Translations under genes and position numbers: made by a program | Notes under the pieces: model-generated | Database searches by the model: none | What the model was told of the DNA's origin: nothing | Seen by the model: the letters and a program-made list of their open reading frames with translations, nothing else | Shown: positions 1 to 12,890 of the stretch, piece after piece | Position numbering within the stretch: the first letter of the stretch is position 1 | Layout: each line of letters starts with the position of its first letter | NCBI RefSeq assembly: GCF_003254395.2 | Contig: NC_037653.1 | Span: 744,001 to 808,000 of the forward strand | DNA length: 64,000 bases | Reading direction: 5' to 3' | DNA from: Apis mellifera | Taxonomy: Eukaryota > Arthropoda > Insecta > Hymenoptera > Apidae

Positions 1-1248
1 GTTATAATCAGTACAATATTAAACGTAGATTGAAAATGCAAAACATTTAGAATATATGTGAATGTAATTGGTTAGTCATTTATCGATTTCAAATTTATAT
101 TTGAAGAATATTAAAAAAAAGAATAAATCTTGTATTTTTCACACGTGATGAAATATATCTCGACTTTGTCCAACATTTTCCTATTTACATGGAAATTTCA
201 AAAAGACAAACATATACATTATGTACCAAGAAAATTATATGTAATATTAATATAAAATGTTCGATTATGTTCTAAATATAGTAAAAATTATTTTCATGAT
301 TTTCATTATAAAAATAAAGTAATAATATTGATATTTTTAAAATTAAAATTATTTTTTCATTAAAAACTAATAATAAAACTTCTAAAAATTTTGTATTTTT
401 TTTATTCTTTAACGTCCAGTATTATATCTATGAAATATACGTTAAAATAACTAATATTTTAGATTGATTTAATATCGATATTTTAACTAAAAATGTAATA
501 AAATTATAATAAAATATAATAAAAAAAATATAATAAACCTTTTTATCTAAAGATAGCAGGTCTAATTAGAAAAACCAATTCAGATGTTCAAATATTTCTA
601 ATAGTCGAAATCACTAATAATTTATTATTTTTTTTTTTATTATTTCGAATAATAAATATTTGAAAAAATTAGAATGAATTATTTTTTCAATTATTTTTTC
701 TCATTTTATATTTCAATATAGCAAAAATCAATTCAATATAGCTACAAAAAAATATAGTTACTTAAAAAAAAATTCATTCAAAAAAACTTTAAGTAAATTT
801 AAAAATTCCGAATAAAAGTAGTTAGTTATTTTCACTAATTACATTTTTTACTTTATTCATAAAAACAATTTTTATTATTATTAAGAATTAATTAGAATTA
901 ATAATTAAAGAATTATTTTAAAATTGTATATATATATATATATATATTATCCTTCAATAAATTAAATGCAAAACGTTTATAAACGTTTACAAACATTATT
1001 TGGTATACAAAAAATATACGTATATATAAGTAAGAATACGCAAATATTCAGATAATAGAAACTCATCAATTATGAAATACGTTCCAACTTTACTGAATAT
1101 TTATCTACAAGGTATTAACAAGGAAGTTTCAGAAAGAGGAAGATTATAAATATAACAAGTCTCACAATTATCTGGGAGTTAAAGGATTAATTTACTCGAT
1201 TTTTTAATTTACTTCTTTTTTTCTTATGTCGTTATTCTTATATCTTAC
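1..1248. other. Choline kinase intron, AT-rich
   Basis: This stretch starts at the GTAAGA donor after the third choline kinase exon. It is very AT-rich with stop codons in all frames and a (TA)n tract at about 926-948. I see no exon in it. Confidence 0.6.
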
Positions 1249-4200
1249 CTGAACCATTTAATCTCGTGATCTAAATCAATTATTCGTATCATGTTCACAT
1301 TCTTCAAGTGCCGGACATCTATATCTTCGATGTTCTCTAAAATATCTCTAGTCGTATCTAACCATTTAGCCATAGTATCCCAAAGCCAAGTTGGCTCTTT
1401 GCTTATGGGAACTTGCATGCAATGAATCTGCGCCATTTTTTCAGCGATCATACAGCTCAAAGTCGGATCCGCCAATTCTTTGGTAAGTAACGGTCTTGCC
1501 GGTATATATTCTTCTATTCGACCGCCAGGAAATATACCGTGTAATTTGGGTCCAAGTCGCCTTTCCGACAATAATGTGAAGATCACCGATTCGGTGATCA
1601 ATCCTTCCAAAGCTCTTTCTCCATGTATTTGACCATACAATCGTAACAAAACTTGCCGAGGCTCACCTCGAATCGGGACAGTTTCATCTGGTAATTGGAC
1701 ATTGTATAACCAATTGCTTAATCCACCACTAAAAAAAAAAATATTGAAGAATATTCAATTTAATTTATATATATTTTTTTTAAAAAAATTTCCTTAATCA
1801 CTTGTGATATTTTAGCTCAAGTATTCACTTGTTGCATATCCGCGTATTGTATAACTTTATTTTATGCAACGATTATTCTTCCACATTGATTTGCAATGAT
1901 ACGATAAGCTAGCTTTAAAAACACATAAATTAGAAAACATTTAAAAGAAATAAATGTGTGTGTATATGAGTATATATATTATATTTATATGGATATTATT
2001 ACATATTATTATTGTATAAGTACCACATACATATATTAAATTTATATATAATATTATAAATTTTATTATTATATATAATATAACAATTTATTATTATATA
2101 TAATAATCAATTTATATCATTGATTATTATACATATTACATATATCACTTTCACACATACACATCGTATATTATATAGTATATTTATCATAATATATATA
2201 TACTATATATATACACGTATAAAATTTTATATTGAAACAAGAATAGTGTTTTGATGCATATTTTATACAGCACAATTTCAAATTTCAAAAACGATTGATT
2301 GATTGACGTTTCGTATGGCTTACGATTATTATGTAGCACGGCGTATTAAATGCTTGACAGTTTACAATTACTTTGAGTTTCAATTTCCTTGAATCGTATA
2401 TGAGAATGGATAACAAGAAATACTAGAGAACTATCAATGTCAAATAATGGAAAATAAAAGGAATGAATAAAGTATCACAGAACAAAATATTCAATACGAT
2501 ACAAACCTAATACGTTTCAATATTATGTTTTCCGCGGTAACGTGTTTCCAAACTCCATGAAGATAATCGCGACAAATACGCGCTGCCATTTCCCGCATCT
2601 CCGGATTCTCCTCAGACATCTAATATAAAGAAAACAAAGATAATCAACACAATCTTTACAAACAACAAATAATCTTTTTAATAATTTAACATATATATAT
2701 ATATATATAACAATACAATAATAATATATCATAGAGAAAATGGATTTTAAATATATTATCATCAAATTTATCATAGAGAAAGGAATTTTAAATCGATTTC
2801 GGATTAATTGTTTATACCTTAATATAACGCAACAATAAGTTTAACAGTATATCTATATGTATAAAACATATTTTAGTATATGATGAACACTATGATACAA
2901 TCGTACATTTGATGCCAAGAGAACAATATCAAATCTTAACCAAATTATCGAATTTTCAATTATTTTTCTATTTTTACTATTATTATTAAAATTATTTCAT
3001 TATAATTATTTGATATAAATTATTATTTAATATATTATTTAATAAAATATTATATATTTTATATTATATATTATTTAATAAAATATATATTATTTTAATT
3101 ACTGAATAAATTGAAATTTCAATTAATAATAATAATTAGTAATAGTTAAAATATCAAATAAAAAAACAAAATTTTCATATAAATTAATAAGATATTGAAC
3201 ATTCCGTTCTATGATAAATGGACTAAATAAATTAACAAAAAAATTAAAATTAACATAATAAGATTAGAATAGAATTTCAACCGACAAAAAGCGACTATAT
3301 CTATATTTTGCATTCATCTTTTTATATGTTTTTTATTATTACTTTTATTTAGATATTTAAAATATTACATGCATTTTATATTCTATATAAAAAGTATCAC
3401 TTTCGTTTATTCTTTATTCTAATATAATCAATTGAACGTTCGATTATGAAAATAATTCTAAAAGTATAATATATTATCTTGAATCATCATAGCGTACCCA
3501 CAACAAGGGCTGCCTTTTATGTTTTATTTCCCGTCGTTCTCCCTCGCAGGTATAAGAGGCCCCACGATCGGCTAAAGTCGCGAAACGCGACGTTTCGATA
3601 AGATGCCGTGGACGCGACACGATGTCGAAATAAGTGAATTCGTTGGAATACTACTATCGTGAATATGCCAAACTGTATGTTCAAATTCACCCAGCGAGAG
3701 TATCGCATCGTTACCATCACAGTGAGTGCATGCGTGTGAGACTTGCGCGAAAATAACGATCGATATTTTGTTCTACGTATACATGCACTACGTGATCATT
3801 TCTCTGTAATGCGACGCGACGGATGTAAGTATGTACGATAAAAAAAACAAACACACGAAACGAAAAACAGATAGAATCGACATTTATGTATATGTATATA
3901 CATAAGTATATATAAGTATATATATAAGTATATATACTATATGTATATGTATATACATATAATATATATATAAGTATATATTAATTGCTTAATAAATTTG
4001 ATTGTGTTAAATAATTCGTTTCATAAGTTTATTGAAGAATGGAACGTTAAATTCGATCAAATAATCACTTCATCAATTAATATTTGTTTTTTGTTTTTCT
4101 ATCTCGATTTTGAGAGAGACAATTTATTATTTTATTATTTCATTGTGTTTACATTCGATATAGATATGTCTGACATCACTGCAATTCTTTGTCTGCTTCA

Positions 4201-6039
4201 TAATTTGACATAATAAAATTTAAAATAAAAGATTATGGATTATCATTTCTTATATTGAACATTATAATATTATTTTCATTTTCATATAAAAATTATAATT
4301 ATTTATAATTATTTATTTATAATAATTATTGACAAATTTACGTGAGATAACAAAAATATTCATAAGAATAATAATTTAATCAATAAAACAGAATTCAATT
4401 ATTGTAATTAATTCTACATATGCATTAAACAAATATTTAATGAAAAATAATTTAATAAAAAATTCATCACAAAAATTTTCATATTTTGTGAATTAATATC
4501 ATTTAGTCATTAAAAAAATATATCAGATTTTTGATCTTATCAATAATTATTATTCGCATGATATCTTTATTGAATATCTACATAAATTTAATCAACGTTC
4601 AGATAAAAGACTATCGAAAACTTTCCCTGCAATTAACAATTTTTGATTATATAATCATTGGACATAGCTAGTGAGTTATTAAGATTCGAGATAAAGAGAA
4701 TTATATTAGAAGTAATATAATTCTGATAATATAATCCCGATAATATAATTCTGCTAGATTTAGGGATTAAATAACAACTATAAAATACGGAATAAACCAA
4801 ACTAAATAATGATAAGTTCTTTTATTTTGAAAGAATATTGTATTATAACAATATTATATTATATTATATTATTAATAATATTATATTATTAATATTATAT
4901 TATAAGCAATAACTATTTATAATTATAATATAATCAATAAATATAATATAATCATTGTTATGCAAAATAAGAAAAGAAATAGAAAATAAAGAAAAAAAAG
5001 TAGAAAATAAAAAATAAAACAAATAAAGAAGAAAATACAAATTGAAAAAATGAAAATGAAAATGTTAAATTCTAGCATTTTTATTTCACAGAAAATTATT
5101 ATTTTAATTATTTCTTTTTAATAAGTCAAATAATATTTATTTCATTATTGATTTTTTAAAAATATAATTTTAAATATTTTATAAAATACAACAACACATA
5201 ATTACGTATCTTAATGATATTATCTATCTATCTATTAGCAGACCAAGTGAAAGAAAACAGAAAAGAAAAACAAAGATAAAGAAACAAACGATATTGTTAC
5301 TTATTTTTTGTTTTTAACACTACAATTCATCGTAATATTATTATCTTAATAAGTGAAAGAATTTATAAAAAATATTAATTGTGTTAAAGTTATCACTTAT
5401 ATCTATCTTATATGAATATTCATATTAAAAAATATATTTAAGTAAGAAATTTTAAATTTTTATAATATTAATATATTTGTAATAAATATATATTTATAAA
5501 TACATTGATTCATAATTCTAAATAAATACATAATTATAATTAAATATAAAAAACATAAAGTAAACTTTTTATTTATTTATTGTATTACATATTTAAATTA
5601 AAATTGTTTTAGTCAATTTTTTATTATTATGAAATATCGTTTTAATAATACATCATTATGTTTATCCATCCGAATTTTAAAGATTACATTTTTTTATTTA
5701 TATATTTATTGAAAAATAAAAGAAATAAAAAACAAAATTAGATATTTATCAAAAATAGTTTCTTTTGATAAATCATAAATATTATAAATTTATCGCAATA
5801 GGAAAAAGAAATTCAAGATTTGTAACTATTTATAAAATTTTTTATAAGAAATAATATTATATTAAATTTAAATATTTTATATATTTAATTTTATTATATA
5901 AAAAGTGAAGGAAAGATTCAAAATTATACTTATACTTTGACAGAAATAATAATCTTAAATATTATGAACATACCTTGTTTCCCAAACCCATCTTAGACTC
6001 TTTTGTTATTCGAGAAATTTGTAGTATTGAATCTTGCAT
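1249..6039 (-). CDS. Choline kinase, N-terminal coding exons (gene continues past left edge)
   Basis: Three coding exons fit in phase: 6039-5974 (starts MQDSILQIS), 2619-2507 and 1728-1249, with donors GTATGT, GTTTGT and GTAAGA and acceptors TTAG and TTTTTAG. Together they give about 219 residues. The residues around EMREMAARICRDYLHGVWK, ISGGLSNWLYN, VLLRLYGQI, ERRLGPKLHGIFPGGRIEEY and EKMAQIHCMQ are the N-terminal lobe of choline/ethanolamine kinases and look closer to choline than to ethanolamine kinase. The family phosphorylates choline with ATP, the first step of the CDP-choline route to phosphatidylcholine, in the cytosol. The catalytic lobe (HxD and DxE region) is not in the window; 1-1248 has no recognisable exon, so it lies further left. 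An ATG sits exactly at the start of the second exon, so a transcript with a different first exon could begin there. Identification is firm; the first-exon start is less so. Confidence 0.9.
2620..5973. other. First coding intron of choline kinase, with a CpG-rich block
   Basis: This intron of about 3.35 kb is mostly AT-rich low-complexity DNA. It contains TATATG-type repeats (about 3890-3980), an AT hairpin near 4702-4729 and TTATA runs near 4840-4940. The exception is a CpG-rich block at about 3495-3840, treated separately as a possible internal promoter. Confidence 0.6.
3495..3840. promoter_or_regulatory. CpG-rich block in choline kinase intron, possible alternative promoter or 5' exon
   Basis: Base composition changes sharply here: many CpG dinucleotides and words such as CGCGAAACGCGACG in otherwise AT-rich intron. 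The open frame at 3517-3720 on the minus strand resembles no known protein. In this genome CpG-rich blocks elsewhere coincide with probable first exons. An alternative non-coding first exon splicing to the acceptor at 2620, where translation would start at the exon-2 ATG, is a reasonable inference. No transcript evidence is available, and the strand cannot be fixed. Confidence 0.35.
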
Positions 6040-6855
6040 AAATAGTCGTCAACTTTCACTGTTTCACCCACGTTTTTTTTAACAGTTTAGATTCTGCTTC
6101 AATTTTAATAGTACTTAACTGATTAATTCTCAGTATTTCAATTTTTTTGTCAATATAGATTAAGAATAACTTTAGAATTAATATGTTTATAATTGTACAT
6201 ATATCATTAAAAAAATTAAGAATAAAGAATAAAAAAGAAAGAAAAGAGAGGAGTAAGAGAGAAAAAGAGATACGTATTAAAGAAAAAGTTCTATTATGGT
6301 AGAAATTCACTGGCGCTGTAAGTACTTCACGTTGCTTTCAACGGTTGAGTCACCGTTGCGTGCCACGTATAAAAATTAAGATAATCGAATTATTGATTCG
6401 ATTTATTTGAATAATCAAATTTTTAAAAAAATTATAATTGAGTAATGATAAAAATAATAATACTAACAAAATAGGAGTACAGTTGATGTTTATTCTTATT
6501 GCACATAAAAAAAAATTGAAGTTTTAATCCACAAATTGCGTATAGTCAAAGTTCTTACTTTGTTCACGTATACTTCTTACGTGACTCTTGCAAATACACT
6601 AGACGCGGTTATAGAACAAAGAACAAACAACTTCTTAACGTACGCAACTCGTATTCGTGCACAAATTGACACAAATATGCGACACAATTCAAGGAAACTA
6701 CGATGCGTAATATACACGACCAATAGCATCAAGATATCTCCTACTCCTTTTTTACTTTTAAACGATGGTAGCGCCACTATACTGTACCATCATTATCATT
6801 CTTGCCATTATATATCATTTATATATATAAAATTGATACATTCATGAATCTCTTC

Positions 6856-7144
6856 TTGAAGAATGGATTCTAGAAGCCACAATAAACACAAAAGTTGATA
6901 TACAAAATATTGATTGAAGCTTATTTATTAAATTATAAATAATTTAAATTTGTATGAGACGAAACGAGACAGAGATAGAACGAGAGACAATTTTATCTCT
7001 ATCATATAACGCAACGTCGTTCTATCTTCGCCTCGCTTCATCTAACGCAAACTTAAAATAGGCTTAATTTAATAAATAAACCTCAATCGACATTTTTATA
7101 TATCAACTTTTGTATTTATTTTTTTTCAGAATCAATCTTTCAAA
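6856..7144. mobile_element. Palindromic MITE-like element, copy 1
   Basis: The left arm (TTGAAGAATGGATTCTAG..., then ACACAAAAGTTGATATACAA and TTATTTATTAAATTA) reappears as its reverse complement on the right (rc: TTGAAAGATTGATTCTG..., TACAAAAGTTGATATATAA, TTATTTATTAAATTA). Arms are about 130 bp around a short centre. Related sequences occur at 52229 and 60837 in this window, so this is a dispersed family, not a chance palindrome. There is no ORF. A non-autonomous DNA transposon is the best reading; the exact ends and any target duplication are unclear. Confidence 0.65.
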
Positions 7145-7597
7145 AATATCCTATGAATATATTCCTGTGATACATAATCTTATGATACAAACATCTGTTT
7201 TGTATCAATAATATCTTAGTAAAATTTGTTTTTTTTATTTTAAATTTATATTGTTTTACAAATATAATTTTTGCAAATATAATATTATATTTTTAGAAAA
7301 ATTAACTATTAAGAATAGTTTTAACTTTCTAATAAAACAATATGAAAAGAAATATTCTTAATAGCTATAAAAACTAATTAAATATAGAGAAAAGAAAAAA
7401 AAAACTATACAGAAATAAGTAACTTTGAAGTATGAAAATTATCTATTCTATTTTTTTTGTCTTTCAATTAATATGATTTTAAGATATTATTGTCAAATCT
7501 TCTTATAGCAAAAATGCATTTATATATTAATAAAAATAATATTTTCTTTGAGAATGACTTGATTTCTATATATTTATTGAAATAAAGACACAGAAAA

Positions 7598-7731
7598 AGA
7601 ACATCATATTCATATTTATTATTTAATAAACATATTTATTTATCGTTAAATTTATTAATTAAAAAGAACATTATACTCATATTTATTATTTAATAAGCAC
7701 ATTTGTTTATCGTTACACTTATAATATAGAT
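7598..7731. repeat. Tandem duplication, period 67 bp
   Basis: A unit beginning AGAACATCATATTCATATT at 7598 recurs as AGAACATTATACTCATATT at 7665. The two units share TTATTATTTAATAA and TTTATCGTTA in the same order with a few substitutions. Confidence 0.7.
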
Positions 7732-8732
7732 AAAATAAATATTTAAATATTAATAATTAAAATTCAAATTTATTAAAAATAAATTAATTATAAGTTTTCA
7801 TATTTGATTTTTCAAATATTAAATTAGAAAATAAATTTAAATAAATCAATTTTAATAAATTGATTCAATAAATTAATATTTTGTAAGTTTTATACAATAT
7901 ATAAAGTTTTTTCATATGTATAAGTTTTTTTCCATGCGAGTACAAACTAGAATACGTAATATGCATGTATATATATATATAGATGCAATCAGTAACCTCG
8001 AATAAAGGAAAAATATCGAACTATAACGTTGATCTATAGATTTTTAAATTTAGCATCATCGATATAATTATTTATCTTAAAATTGTTCCAAAACTGTTAT
8101 TTAACAATAATCGTGAAAAAAAGAACGTATCTCAATAACTAAACGAAATCATTGAAAACAAACCATGATAATGGAACTGTATTAATTTATTCGATAAATA
8201 ATAAATATGAGAGTTTCCTTTGTTTCAGATATCAGAGAAATGTCAAGTACTAAGATTACAGAAAAATGTTATTCTTATTTAGAAAAATACAGCAAATCAA
8301 TGGTACCATTGGAAGAGGAGGAGGGAATCTGAAATTCATAGCAACTTATTTATTAAATTTTTGCAACATAAGATATAGAATAAAAAAATTTTCGCATGAT
8401 TGTATTCATAAACATCTATACACGTAAGTAATATATGTGTATATATATGTTTAAATGTTCAAATCGGCATTTCATAAAATAAAGAAAAAAGATAATTAGA
8501 TAAATATTTATTATATGATTATATGAATTATATAAATAATATAACATATTAATTAAATAATATAAAACAATTATATAATTGTTGTATTATACTTTATACA
8601 TATATTTGTGTATCTCTAATTTTTATATCTATTATTAATGTATTTTTTACTTAGATGAAATAATTTTAAACATAAAAATAAAATATATACAATTTATATA
8701 TATCATGATACAAGATTTTTAAACTTGTAATA

Positions 8733-8851
8733 TATATAAGACAAGCCTTTCAAAAGTTCCAGTGTTTAAATAACTTCATTACGGTGTTGCTAGTAGCTAT
8801 GTCAACGCAGTTTCCTCATTATATAGCCGTAATAGTTCTTCTATTACTCAA
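8733..8851 (+). promoter_or_regulatory. Putative promoter and non-coding first exon of galactose mutarotase
   Basis: TATATAAG at 8733-8740 is a good TATA-box candidate. Some 30 bp downstream a less AT-rich stretch runs to CTCAA|GTAAGA, a strong donor ending at 8851. The matching acceptor CTGTATAG ends at 9260, eight bases before the ATG. This makes a 5' UTR exon of roughly 85 bp likely. The start site itself is inferred. Confidence 0.5.
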
Positions 8852-9268
8852 GTAAGAATATATTTATCTTTAATTTTATAGATAAAAATAAAAAGCAAAT
8901 CATGGAAGTCAGATTAATTGTAAATTATTTACATGATATTGAGTTTTTTTTTTTATAATTATCTACATTTAATTCAAATCAATTTCAATTCGGAATTCGT
9001 TTAAATTAGTTAAAACAATAAAATCTTGGAACGTAAGATTTATTATTACAAATCTCTTTTATGTTGAATTTTTTCGATTGTATTATATATATTTTATTAT
9101 CCTATCTAAGTTTAATCTTTAATCGAAACACAATTATAACACATATACGTAATATCGCGCAGCATATGTATGTTAAGTCAAGTATTAGTTTCAATTCAAT
9201 TAAACGAATTTCATGTTCATTTTGTATTGTATATAAGTTCATTTAATTTTGTACTGTATAGATCGATT

Positions 9269-10883
9269 ATGGATTCGGACGGTAAAGAGTTAATATCTGT
9301 TATACAATGGGGATGTATCGGTAATCAAAGTATAGAAAAATATACTTTAAAAAACAAAGTGGGTCAAGAAGTAGATATTATAACGTATGGTGCGACGATA
9401 ACATCTATTAGAATACCAGATAAATATGGAAATATAGCAGACATCGTCTTGGGCTTTGATAGCATAGAAGGTATAAGTTTTTCCAATTATCTTTATATTA
9501 TTCGTTCATTTTTCGTTATATTAATACAACAATAATAAAATACATAATATACATATAATATAATAATTAAAATATGTTTTATATATATGAAATTTATTTT
9601 AATTTATTTATTTCATTTCTTATTTTTTCTTTTATTTTTTTGTTTTAAATAAAAAATATATTTAAATTTTATTAATATTATATTTAATACGATTTTTTTA
9701 TAGAATATATGATGCCTTATAATCCATATTTCGGTGCGACAATAGGAAGAGTTGCGAATCGTATAAAAAAAGGAGAATTTACTCTAAAGGGGAAAAAATA
9801 TCATTTAACTAAGAATGAAGGACAAAATCATCTTCATGGTGGTACCAAGGGTTGGAATTCAAAAATATGGCATGCGGATGTTCAATATAATCAACTTGTA
9901 TTGTCTTTATTAAGTGAAGACGGTGATGAAGGTTATCCTGGTGATACCATAGCTTCAGTCATTTTTCAATTAACCAAAGACGGAGAATTATGTATCGAAA
10001 TGAAAGTCTTCGTTACCAAAGCTACTCCTATTAATTTAACTAATCATAGTTACTTCAATTTAGCTGGCCATGTTCGTAAATGTTTAAAAATTCATTATTT
10101 TATTTATTACTTTGTCATTCGAACATGGAAGAATTTTATTATTAAATGTTAACATTCATGCAAGATTTATTTCTTTTAGTATATCATAATTCATCTTATA
10201 ATTACCTCTGATTGAATAAATTTCAGACTGGTAACGCGAGTGAACTATATAAACATCAATTTACTATAAATGCGGATCACTGGACAGTCACTGATGCCGA
10301 AAGTATCCCCACTGGAGAAATTCGTTCTGTCGATAATTCTGTAATGGATTTGAGAAATTCAACCATACTTGGAGATGTCATTGACAAAGTACCAGGAGGT
10401 GGTTACGATTATAATTTTTGTTTAACGATGAACGATACTGAAAATGAAAAAAATCTAGTTGCTACTGTTTTACATCCAACTTCTGGCAGATATTTAAAGG
10501 TTTTTTCAAATCAACCTGGAATACAATTTTATACCGCTAACTTTCTTCCTGAATCTAATAGTACAGGTATTCGAGGAAAGAATGGAAGCGAATACTTTAA
10601 ACATGCTGCGTTTTGTTTAGAAACGCAAAATTATCCGAATGCGATTAATCATGTAAGTACAGAAATATTTTATAATATATTTAAAAAAACATAGACATAT
10701 TAAAAACGAATATATTAAAATTTAAAACAGACCAGATTGTTGATAAATGATTTAATTAAAATTTACAGATATTTTAAACTAATATTTTTGTATTGTTTGT
10801 AGGAAAATTTTCCTAATAGTATACTTGAACCTGGAAAAATTTATCACCATACTGTTGTATACAAATTTGGAATAATTGTTTAA
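9269..10883 (+). CDS. Galactose mutarotase (aldose 1-epimerase)
   Basis: Four coding exons, 9269-9470, 9704-10071, 10227-10652 and 10803-10883, join in phase to 358 residues, a normal length for the family. The enzyme interconverts alpha- and beta-D-galactose (and glucose) for the Leloir pathway in the cytosol. Visible family motifs are NPYFGATIGRVANRI (74-88), NHLHGG (109-114), EGYPG (143-147), NHSYFNL with the catalytic His182, and ETQNYPNAIN with the catalytic Glu322. The second donor is the weak GTTCGT, chosen because it alone preserves the frame into TGNASELYKH. The start at 9269 is preferred because the acceptor at 9260 places all upstream in-frame sequence in an intron. It converges on the SMIM12-like gene, 190 bp away. 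Confidence 0.93.
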
Positions 10884-11073
10884 AAAATATATCAATTTTT
10901 CATAACTTTCTTATTGATAAAATTAATTATTGTATTAATTTTTATTAAATCATAATAATAAAATATAATAATCATATATTAAAATTATATTTTTGGTTTT
11001 ATATGATTGGAACTAAATTTTTTCTTTATATTATACATTTTTCTGATCATAAATACTTAGTTTATGCTAATAA

Positions 11074-11307
11074 TTATACAGATAATGATGGTGGAAGATT
11101 AATTTCCAATGGAGAATGCCTTTTTTCATCAGGCATAGAATTCATATTGGCTAATAATCTTTCTTCACGTTGTTCCATTATTGGTGCAGTTGGAGGTGTA
11201 TAACGATCAGATAGAAGTCCTTCTATATAATATCCAACAGCAGCAATAGGAATACAAATAAGACTCAAAAATTTACGATTATTTAGATATCTAATCAAAG
11301 ATAGCAT
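11074..11307 (-). CDS. Small single-pass membrane protein, SMIM12-like
   Basis: A 77-residue frame starts MLSLIRYLNNRKFLS and ends at TAA. Residues 13-29 form one hydrophobic segment (FLSLICIPIAAVGYYIE), followed by a polar tail with EQREERLLANM. The pattern of hydrophobic stretch, AVGY-[YH]-[IL]-E and an [ES]-x-RRE/REER segment resembles the SMIM12 (C1orf212) family, whose function is poorly known. The ATG lies three bases inside an exon with acceptor TTTATTTCAG at 11313-11311. A strong donor (AAAAG|GTAAGA) at 11457 suggests a short non-coding first exon just upstream. Recognition is from memory of the family pattern, so the name is tentative; that it is a real small gene is more certain than its identity. 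Confidence 0.6.
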   Translation of the reverse strand: MLSLIRYLNNRKFLSLICIPIAAVGYYIEGLLSDRYTPPTAPIMEQREERLLANMNSMPDEKRHSPLEINLPPSLSV

Positions 11308-11456
11308 CTTCTGAAATAAAAATATATTGAATATATATTTCACTATTATTTTATATTTATAATTTATCTTATTGATTATAATAATATTTTAATAAAACTT
11401 CCATTTCAACATCTAATATATTTTCAATTCCTTCATTCATTAATATTTTTTCTTAC

Positions 11457-11570
11457 CTTTTACTAAAAAAGAGGTTATATCACATATTGTCATTTGATGG
11501 TATTTGTGTATATATATGTTTTATATATATATATACACGTTCAACTTATAATTTATGAAACGTTTAGTAA
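11457..11570 (-). promoter_or_regulatory. Putative 5' UTR exon of the SMIM12-like gene
   Basis: On the minus strand AAAAG|GTAAGA ends an exon at 11457, and the next acceptor is the one before the SMIM12-like ATG. The upstream limit is not visible; TA-rich repeats at about 11510-11536 lie close by. Confidence 0.35.
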
Positions 11571-12058
11571 TATTTAAACTTTTTTTCATTGTATTTATAT
11601 ATTTGATATTCTATTATCAGCTTTTTTATTTAATTAATATATAATTAATATTGAATGATTTAACGTATTTAATGTAAATTTAATAAATTTAATATAAATG
11701 ACTTGGACTAAATTAAATAGAATTTATCAATATTTTTTTCAGATTAATATTGATTAAATTAAATTATTTATTTATTAAAAGAATAACATTTTTTATCAAT
11801 AAATAATATGATAATTTCAATATCTAAATAACTAAAATAACTAAAATAACTAGTTATGAAAAGTAACTAGTAATAAAATTAAAATAAAATATATAAATAG
11901 TTCTAGATATTTGCAAAATATATATCTAAAATACATTAATAATAATAATATTATCAGATATTACTAAATTTTCTAACATTAGTATTTTGAAACATTTCTA
12001 AATTTTAGAAAAAACAAAAATTGTCAGTATTTTTTTTTGTTTATGTTCGTTCATATTT

Positions 12059-12094
<36 letters not shown>

Positions 12095-12890
12095 TTATTA
12101 ATTAAATGAAAAGCAATTAACAAATTATACAATTATACAATACTCAAAAGTAAGATCAATATAGATATATATTTATATTAGTATCGAAATATATATGAAT
12201 ATAATAATATATATAAAACATACATGAACATAAAAATTTTAGGTTATTTCAATGAGTTACAATTATAATTTAATGATAATTATGTAAATTTAAATTAATT
12301 ATTTATTATTAAATAAAACAATAAAGCAATTAACAATATATAATATTCAAAAATTATTAGTATAGATAGTATGGATAGTATATATTTATATTAATATCGA
12401 AAATATATAAATACATACATGAACACCAAAATTATAGATTATTTCAATAACCTACAATTGTAATGTAATAACATAATTATTCAAATTTAGATTAGTTATT
12501 TATTTTTCAATATATAAGATAAAAATAATTTTTATTCATCAATAATTTTATTTTTTATTTATAACGAAATTATAAATTTTTGCTGCCAATTAAACAAACA
12601 TTTCATATATGTAATTATATCTATTAATTTCGAAAATATAATTATATATCGATAATTTTATTACATGTCATTTATTTCTCCTTGTAATCCATTAAAACTT
12701 ACAAAGTAAATTAAAGAATATGTTGACATCTATGGAAAATGTTTTTTTTTATATGGAAAAAATGAGTGTAACAGTTATGCGCGAGATTTATATTTTTTAA
12801 ATGTGCTTTACAGTTCTTTGAATTTCAATCGAATTTGCTTTCGCTTAAATAATGCATCAATGATAAATTCTATGTACTTTTAAAAACAAA
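11571..12890. other. AT-rich intergenic region with a tandem duplication
   Basis: No gene is seen. The region contains a (TA)n tract at 12061-12091 and two diverged tandem copies of a segment of about 200 bp. Confidence 0.5.
12113..12510. repeat. Diverged tandem duplication, period about 213 bp
   Basis: The order of words GCAATTAACAA, ATATTTATATTA, ATATCGAAA/TATCGAAAT, ACATACATGAACA, TTATTTCAAT and TTAGTTATTTATT/TTAATTATTTATT is the same in two blocks beginning at 12113 and 12326. Identity looks like 70-80 percent by eye. Confidence 0.65.

Larger units (their letters stand above)
6040..8730. other. Intergenic region between choline kinase and galactose mutarotase
   Basis: This region separates two divergently transcribed genes. 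The part nearest choline kinase (about 6300-6780) has more CpG and may hold its promoter. A palindromic repeat lies at 6856-7144 and a tandem duplication with a 67-bp period starts at 7598. The remainder is AT-rich without supported genes. Confidence 0.5.

Noticed and set aside
3517..3720. 67-codon minus-strand ORF
   Set aside because: It reflects the CpG-rich block rather than a protein; no family match or suitable splice sites at both ends.
6536..6847. Overlapping ORFs of 103 and 66 codons on opposite strands
   Set aside because: No recognisable protein features; the area is better explained as promoter-proximal sequence of choline kinase.
9170..9268. In-frame upstream extension of the galactose mutarotase start
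   Set aside because: A good acceptor (CTGTATAG) ends at 9260, so the extension is probably intronic; the family start fits the ATG at 9269.
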